Shown: piece by piece, positions 54,790 through 61,200 of the stretch
Layout of the letters: each line of letters starts with the position of its first letter
Position numbering within the stretch: the first letter of the stretch is position 1
Assembly (NCBI RefSeq): GCF_001648775.1
Contig: NZ_LVEJ01000005.1
Coordinates: 1-64,000 of the forward strand
Source: Pseudomonas fluorescens
Lineage (GTDB): Bacteria > Pseudomonadota > Gammaproteobacteria > Pseudomonadales > Pseudomonadaceae
Length of the DNA: 64,000 bases
Direction of reading: 5' to 3'
Made by a program: the position numbers and the translations under genes
The notes under the pieces: model-generated
What the model saw: the letters and a program-made list of their open reading frames with translations, nothing else
Told to the model about the DNA's origin: nothing
Database searches by the model: none

Positions 54790-55377
54790 TCAGTTACGCG
54801 ATGGGAAAATGCCGTTCAGCGCGATGCTGAAGTTAAGCACCAGATACGGGTTCATGATGGGCAGCGGCAGGCCGTTGCCAGTTGGCGAGATCGTGCCGCT
54901 GATGGTAGTTGCGGCGCCTTTGAGCGGAACGGGCGAAGCGCCCTGGGCATCGGAAAAGATATTCGCCAGACCCGGCCCGGTGCCTGACGCACCAATGTAG
55001 GCGTTGGTTGCCGTCGGCGCGCCCGCCGGATTGCTGGCCGGGTTGGCCAGTTGCACGGTGGTGGTGGCGGTGAGGCCGGCGAGGGTGTGGGTGTGGTTCG
55101 GCAGATTGTTGAGGGTGGCAGTGACTTGCTCGGCGCCGGAGATTTCTCCCATGACTCTCGGCGTCAGGCCGCCGCCGTTGCCCTGGCAGATCGGCATGCG
55201 GCTTTGCAGGTTGGGGAGCCCGAAAGTGACAGTGCCGTTGCCTCCGTAAACCGTACCGAGCAATGCAAACAGTGCCTGGTTCTGGCTGATTCCGATGATC
55301 TGACCGTTGCACAAGGCCCAGCCGCTGGGCGCATAGTTGAAAGCAAACGTCAGAACAGTGCCCATGTAAACGTCCAT
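54790..55377 (-). CDS. Phage tail-collar (microcystin-dependent MdpB-like) protein
   Basis: This 195-residue protein has the collar-domain pattern: a hydrophobic beta start (MGTVLTFAFNYAPSGWALCNGQIIGISQNQALFALLGTVYGG), FGLPNLQSRMPI, the NHTHTL metal-type motif, and an IMNPYLVLNFSIALNGIFPSRN end. No other phage genes are present, so it belongs to the stand-alone MdpB group rather than a prophage. The ATG at 55377 has GAGGA 5 bp upstream. With DUF6916 it forms a two-gene minus-strand unit inside the surface-protein cluster. Confidence 0.9.
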   Translation of the reverse strand: MDVYMGTVLTFAFNYAPSGWALCNGQIIGISQNQALFALLGTVYGGNGTVTFGLPNLQSRMPICQGNGGGLTPRVMGEISGAEQVTATLNNLPNHTHTLAGLTATTTVQLANPASNPAGAPTATNAYIGASGTGPGLANIFSDAQGASPVPLKGAATTISGTISPTGNGLPLPIMNPYLVLNFSIALNGIFPSRN

Positions 55378-55615
55378 AAAGTCCTCATCCTTCTGATTGG
55401 TTGTCGGCGGGCCGCTAGTGGGTTCAGGCGGTTGCTATTGCCTTGGCACTCCGTGGCCAGGTCACGCCACGCCAGAGCGTAGACCCGGATTGGCAAGGTT
55501 GCCGGATGTCGTGAAGTCGCAAATCGGCATCGACGCTGCTCCTGCGCCTGACCTAGAGTGACTGGCAGGTTCGGGCTCATACAGGCGTGGTGTCGTGGCA
55601 CGGCAAGAGGCAGCA

Positions 55616-57196
55616 ATGGCGGTCAACAGAGTGACACCGGTGGGCGACAAACAGGATCCGCACGCGACGCCGGGTCCGTGGTTTGCCCGCTTGCGCCTGA
55701 TCCGCTGGGCCAGAGAACACTGGCTGCTGCCGATTCTGTTACTGGCCGCTGCCGTACGCTTTTACGATCTGACCGCTGCGGCGATCTGGGGCGATGAAGG
55801 TTCCAGCCTGCTGCTGGCGCGCTATTCGGTGGCCGATATCTGGCACCACGCGGCGTTCGATGTGCACCCGCCGCTGTACTTCATGCTGCTGCATGGCTGG
55901 ATCGAGTTGTTTGGCGACGGCATTTTTGCCATCCGTTGCCTCAGCGCGCTGGCCGGGATTGCGGCGGTCGGCATGGGCATCTGGCTGGTGGATCGCCTGG
56001 CCACGCGCCGCGCGGCGATCCTCGCCGGTCTGCTGCTGGCGCTGTTGCCGACAGCGGTGCGCTACAGCCAGGAAGTGCGCATGTATTCGCTGCTCGGCCT
56101 GCTGTTGATCGCCGCGACGCTGGCGCTGGTCTACTGGATCCGCCGGCCGCAGCGTCATCGCTATCTGCTGGTTTATGCGCTGCTGATGACAGCGGCGCTC
56201 TACACCCATTACTTCGCGGTGCTGGCGGCGTTGTGTCACTGGGTTTATCTGGCTGTGATTCGGTTTCAGCGCGGCTATCGCTTGCGCCATATCCAGCACC
56301 CGGGCTGGTGGCTGGCGAATCTGGCCATCGCGACGTTGTACCTGCCGTGGCTGCCGAACCTGCTCGATCTGACCCAGCACATGGAACAACTCAAGGTCGG
56401 TGGCGATGTCGGCTGGGAAGACCCGGTGACGCTGGCGTCGTTGCCGTCGATGATCTGGTCCTGGTTGATCCAGGATGACGGCGAACACCTGCCGTTACCG
56501 GTGTTTGGCGCGTTGCCGCTGGCGTTGCTGCTGCTGGCGGCGGTGGCGGTCATTCGTGATCGCAGCGTGCCGCGCGGCAGTGTCCTGTTGGCGTTGTATA
56601 CCGGCTTACCGCTGTTGCTGGTGTTCGCGGTGTCGTTCATCACGCCGGTGTTCATCGAGCGCTATCTGACCGCTTATGCCCTCGGTTTGCCGCTGCTGGC
56701 CGGGCTGGCCATCGACCGCTTGTACAGCCGCGTGCGGGTTCTCGCGTTGTCGGTGCTGGTGTCGTTGCTCGGGGTGGAAATGGTTGGCCTGAATAACAAC
56801 GCCACGGTCGACAGCAACGATCAGTTCGATCGCGTGGTGAACTACGTCAATCAGCACTTCCAGCCCGGTGATCGCATCATCACCAGCGACATGCTCTGGT
56901 ACTTGAGTTACGTCTACTACGATCGCACCGGCGCGCAGGTGCGGCTGTATACACCGCCGGCTGCGGATGGCCGCTCGATGCGCCCGAATCAATATGGTTT
57001 CGGGACGCTGGTCAGCCCCGATGTCTACCTCGACAGCCTTGCCGACCTTTCCGGCAATGCCCGCATCTGGCTGGTCGGCACCCAGGATGACCCGGCAGAG
57101 TTTGCACCGTTGCCCACCACTTGGCAGATCAGCGCGCAAGTTCATGCGGGCGGTGCGCAAGCGCGCTTGGTCACGCCGAAACCCGCAGCCGAATAG
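55616..57196 (+). CDS. GT-C (PMT/ArnT-like, GT39/83-type) glycosyltransferase
   Basis: This 526-residue membrane protein has 9-11 hydrophobic helices and the GT-C signature acidic pair in the first periplasmic loop (WGDEGSS, D60-E61), followed by VHPPLYFMLLHGW. This is the pattern of PMT_2 lipid-linked sugar transferases. A periplasmic C-terminal part follows (about 400-526). The ATG at 55616 has AGAGG upstream. Acceptors may be a protein or lipid; next to a giant exported protein, glycosylation of that protein is a reasonable guess. Confidence 0.88.
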   Translation: MAVNRVTPVGDKQDPHATPGPWFARLRLIRWAREHWLLPILLLAAAVRFYDLTAAAIWGDEGSSLLLARYSVADIWHHAAFDVHPPLYFMLLHGWIELFGDGIFAIRCLSALAGIAAVGMGIWLVDRLATRRAAILAGLLLALLPTAVRYSQEVRMYSLLGLLLIAATLALVYWIRRPQRHRYLLVYALLMTAALYTHYFAVLAALCHWVYLAVIRFQRGYRLRHIQHPGWWLANLAIATLYLPWLPNLLDLTQHMEQLKVGGDVGWEDPVTLASLPSMIWSWLIQDDGEHLPLPVFGALPLALLLLAAVAVIRDRSVPRGSVLLALYTGLPLLLVFAVSFITPVFIERYLTAYALGLPLLAGLAIDRLYSRVRVLALSVLVSLLGVEMVGLNNNATVDSNDQFDRVVNYVNQHFQPGDRIITSDMLWYLSYVYYDRTGAQVRLYTPPAADGRSMRPNQYGFGTLVSPDVYLDSLADLSGNARIWLVGTQDDPAEFAPLPTTWQISAQVHAGGAQARLVTPKPAAE

Positions 57197-57346
57197 CGGC
57201 TGTAGAGACTAAAACGTTTCACCTTTAAATTCGCGATTAGAAATTAACTGGTTAGTTCTTTTTGCTCTTAGTTGATATCAAAACACTACTAGTCGCAGGG
57301 TGGTTGTTGGACTACGCTCTGTCGGACAAATGGACTTTTGATCAGG

Positions 57347-58192
57347 GTGAAGGGATTGCAGCAGTTCCACTTTATCTCCGGCTTGCCGCGCTCAGGCTCC
57401 ACCCTGCTTTCTGCCATTCTTTTGCAGAACCCGCGCTTTCATGCCGGCATGACCAGCCCGGTCGGATCGCTGTTCGCCAGTGTCCTCGAGCAATGCAGCG
57501 CCGGCAGTGAGTACGGCGCGGTGATCGACACCGACATGCGCCGCCGCCTGTTGCGCGGTCTGTTCGAATCCTTCTATGCCGACAAGGCCGACCAACCGGT
57601 GGTGTTCGACACCAATCGGCAGTGGAGCTCGCGCCTGCCGGCACTCAACGACCTGTTTCCCCAGGCCAAAGTCATCGCCTGCGTGCGCAATGTCGCCTGG
57701 GTGATGGACAGTCTCGAACGGCTGTACCGCGCCAATCCCTTTGAAAACACCAAGCTGTTTGGCGATGCCGTCGAGCGCAACACGGTGTACAGCCGTTGCG
57801 AAACCCTGGCGCAGCGCAATCGCCTGGTGGGTTTTGCCTGGGCAGCGCTCAAGGAAGCCTATTACGGCGAGCATGCCGACTCATTGCTGATCATCGATTA
57901 CGACCTGCTGACCCAAGCGCCGGAGCGCGTGTTGCGGCTGGTTTACGAGTTCATTGGCGAGCCTTGGTTCGAGCACGATTTCGAGCACCTGGCCTATGAC
58001 GCGCCAGAGTTCGATCAAGGCCTTGGCCTGGCCGGCCTGCACAAGGTCAAACCGAAAGTGGCCTTGCAGTCACGGCGCACCATTCTGCCGCCCGACCTGT
58101 TCAAGCAATACGCTGATTTGTCCTTTTGGCTCGATGGCTCAGCCAGCGCCGCCAATGTCATTCGTATGAAGTCCGACGCCGCGATCAGTTGA
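57347..58192 (+). CDS. Sulfotransferase-family protein
   Basis: This protein of about 281 residues has the 5'-phosphosulfate-binding loop of PAPS sulfotransferases right at the N-terminus (FISGLPRSGSTLLSAIL). The 3'-phosphate-type segment follows (AKVIACVRNVAWVMDSLERLY), then the usual LLIIDYDLLTQAPERVLRLVYEFIGEPW region. The start is uncertain: GTG at 57347 is used, with TTG at 57338 also in frame; neither has a good ribosome-binding site. It lies 150 bp after the glycosyltransferase and ends at a terminator. The sulfated target is unknown. Confidence 0.85.
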   Translation: MKGLQQFHFISGLPRSGSTLLSAILLQNPRFHAGMTSPVGSLFASVLEQCSAGSEYGAVIDTDMRRRLLRGLFESFYADKADQPVVFDTNRQWSSRLPALNDLFPQAKVIACVRNVAWVMDSLERLYRANPFENTKLFGDAVERNTVYSRCETLAQRNRLVGFAWAALKEAYYGEHADSLLIIDYDLLTQAPERVLRLVYEFIGEPWFEHDFEHLAYDAPEFDQGLGLAGLHKVKPKVALQSRRTILPPDLFKQYADLSFWLDGSASAANVIRMKSDAAIS

Positions 58193-58205
58193 TCGCGGCG
58201 TTTTT
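58177..58205 (+). terminator. Rho-independent terminator overlapping the sulfotransferase stop
   Basis: CGCCGCGATCA-GT-TGATCGCGGCG is a perfect 11-bp stem followed by TTTTT. The stop codon lies within the stem, so the last codons form the left arm. Confidence 0.88.
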
Positions 58206-58248
58206 CATTGATGCCTTACGTACCTTCGTTCGAGTTCGGGTGAGCAAC

Positions 58249-61200
58249 ATGTGGTGGAGCATTTTTGGCGGTGCAAAGGTCAAGTCTCGGGTAACCGCAG
58301 GTCAGCGTTCGCTGGCCGCGCCGATGATCATGTCGCTGGAGCCGCGCATGCTGTTCGACGGCGCGGTGGCCGCCACCGTGGCCGATACCGCTGCACAAGC
58401 CGACAGCCATGCACCCACCGCAGCCGAAGCGGCCAAGGCGCCGACGGCTGACCATCCCGTGGCGAGCAAGGACACCCACGGCCAGGCCGATGCCACGCCG
58501 GCAGCCAGCCCGGTCGCGGTGCCCGGCCAGAGTGTGGTGTTCGTCGACTCGCGGGTGAAGGATGCCGACAGTCTGCTGCAAGGCATTGCTCCCGGCACGC
58601 AAGTGGTGAAACTCGACGCCAGCAAGGACGGCTTGCAGCAGATCGCCGACTTCCTCGATCAACATCACGGCGTCAGCTCGGTGCAGATCATTGCCCACGG
58701 CAATGCCGGCGATTTGTGGCTGGGCAACAGTTATCTGTCGGCGGACAACGTCGCTCAACGCAGCGCGATCCTGGCGGAAATCGGCAAGGACATGAACGCT
58801 GGCGGCGACATCCTGATTTACGGCTGTTACACCGCCGAAGGTGATCGTGGCTTGAGTTTTGTCGACTCGCTGGCGCAACTGACCGGGCGTGATGTCGCCG
58901 CTTCGAACAACCGTACCGGTGTCGGCGGCGACTGGGATCTGGAAATCGCCACCGGCACCATTGAAAGCGCCAACGTGCTGTCGAGCAAAGCCATGAGCGA
59001 GTACCAGTGGGGCCTCGCCACCTGGACCGCGACCAACAACCTCAATTCCGGCGTCGGCTCGCTGCGCGCGGCGCTGGCGTCGGCGCAGAACGGCGACATC
59101 GTCACGTTCAGTTCCGGCATGACCATTCAGCTCACGTCTGAGCTGCTGATCAACAAAAGCCTCACCGTCGACGGCGACCTGAATAACGACGGCGTCGCCG
59201 ACGTGACCCTCGATGGCCAATACAAAACCCGCGTGGTGGAAGTCGCCTCCGGCAATACCGTGACTCTGGATGGTCTGGTGATCACCAAAGGTCTGGTGGC
59301 GGGCAACGGTGGTAATGGCGGCTCAGCGGCGGCGGGCGCCATGGGCGGCGGCATTTTCAACGCCGGCATCCTTACCCTGAGCAACGTGACCGTTACCGCC
59401 AACGCCGCTTCCGGCGGGGGTGGTGGCGGGGGTGTGACCGGCGGTTATGTCGGCGGTGGCGGTGGTGGCGGCGGCGGTATCGGCGGCCAGAACGGTGGCC
59501 ATGGCGGTTCTTCCGGCCCGGCCACCGGCACCTATGCCGGCGGGGCGGGCGGTGCCAATGCCGGCGGCTACGGCGGCGGTTACAGCCCGACCGACATGGG
59601 TGGCCGGGGCGGCACCAGCACCGGTGGCGTGGGCGGCAATGGCGGCAGCGCCGGTGCCGGTTACAGTCATGGCGGCAATGGCGGTTCGGCGAGCAATGGC
59701 AGCCTGTCGATTGGCGGCGGCGGTGGCGGTTCGGGCTGGGACAAAGTCGGCGGCGTCGGCGGCAATGCGGCCGGCGGTATCTACAACGCCGCGAGCGGCA
59801 CCCTGAAAGTCATCGGCACCTCGGTCATCAGCAACAACATTGCTGCCGGCGGCGGTGGTGGGGGTGGCGGTGGTGTCGGCAGCAACGGTGCCGATGGCGG
59901 TGCCGGCGGTCGCGGCGTCGGGGCGATCTGGAACAACGGCGGCGTGGTGCTGATCACCGCGAGCAACTTTGCCGCGATCAGCGGCAACGGCGCCGCCAGC
60001 GGTGCCGGTGGGCTTTCCAACGGTGGTTCGACCGGCACGACGCCGAGCGCACTGGTGGGGATCTACAACAATGGCGGTACGCTCAACACCGCTTACGTGG
60101 AGCCGCCGACCGCCACCATCGTGGTCGCCGACACCGCGCTGAATATTGGCGAAACCTCACTGGTAACCATCACCTTCAGTCGAGCGGTCAGCGGTTTCAC
60201 CAACGCCGACCTGACCATTGCCAACGGCACGTTGACCTCGGTGTCCAGCGCCGACGGCGGAATCACCTGGACGGCGACCTTCACGCCGACCAACAACATC
60301 ACCGACACCACCAACCTCATCACCCTCGACAACACCGGGGTGACGGCAGTCTCCGACAGCGTGGCAGGCGTCGGCACCACCAACTCGAACAATTACGCGA
60401 TCGATACCCAGCGCCCGACTGCGACCATCGCCATGGCCGACACCGCGCTGAAAATCGGTGACACCTCACTGGTGACCATTACCTTCAGCGAAGCGGTGTC
60501 CGGTTTCACCAACGCCGACCTGACGATTGCCAACGGTACGCTGACCAATGTCTCCAGTGCCGACGGCGGCATTACCTGGACGGCGACCTTCACGCCGACC
60601 AGCAGCATCACCGATGCCACCAACCTGATCACCCTGAACAACAGCGGTGTCGCGGATCTGGCCGGCAACGCCGGCAGCGGCACCACCGATTCGTCCAACT
60701 ACGCGATCGACACCGTACGTCCGACCGCCACCATTGTGGTGGCGGACAACAGCCTGTCAGTCGGTGAAACCTCGCTGGTGACCATCACCTTCAGCGAAGC
60801 CGTGAGCGGTTTCACCAATGCCGACCTGACGATTGCCAACGGTACGCTGACCAATGTCTCCAGCGCTGATGGCGGCATTACCTGGACGGCAACCTTTACG
60901 CCGAATAGCAATATCACCGACGCGACCAACCTGATCACCCTGAACAACACCGGCGTCGCGGATCTGGCCGGCAACACCGGTACCGGCACTACCGATTCCA
61001 ACAACTATGCGATCGATACGCTACGGCCGACCGCCACCATCGTGGTCGCCGATACCGCGCTGAAAATCGGTGAAACCTCGCTGGTGACGATTACCTTCAG
61101 CGAGGCTGTCAGCGGTTTCACCAACGCCGATCTGAGCATTGCCAACGGTACGCTGACCAATGTCTCCAGTGCCGACGGCGGCATCACCTGGACGGCGACG

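Noticed and set aside
54790..55377. Prophage tail region
   Set aside because: Only one collar-domain gene is present. No capsid, portal, terminase, lysis or integrase gene is found, so a stand-alone MdpB-like protein is the better reading.
55496..55600. Possible MerR-type operator before the glycosyltransferase gene (GGCAAGGTTGCC-like and ACCT...AGGT)
   Set aside because: The half-sites are imperfect and the spacing does not fit a MerR promoter well. No MerR-family gene is nearby.
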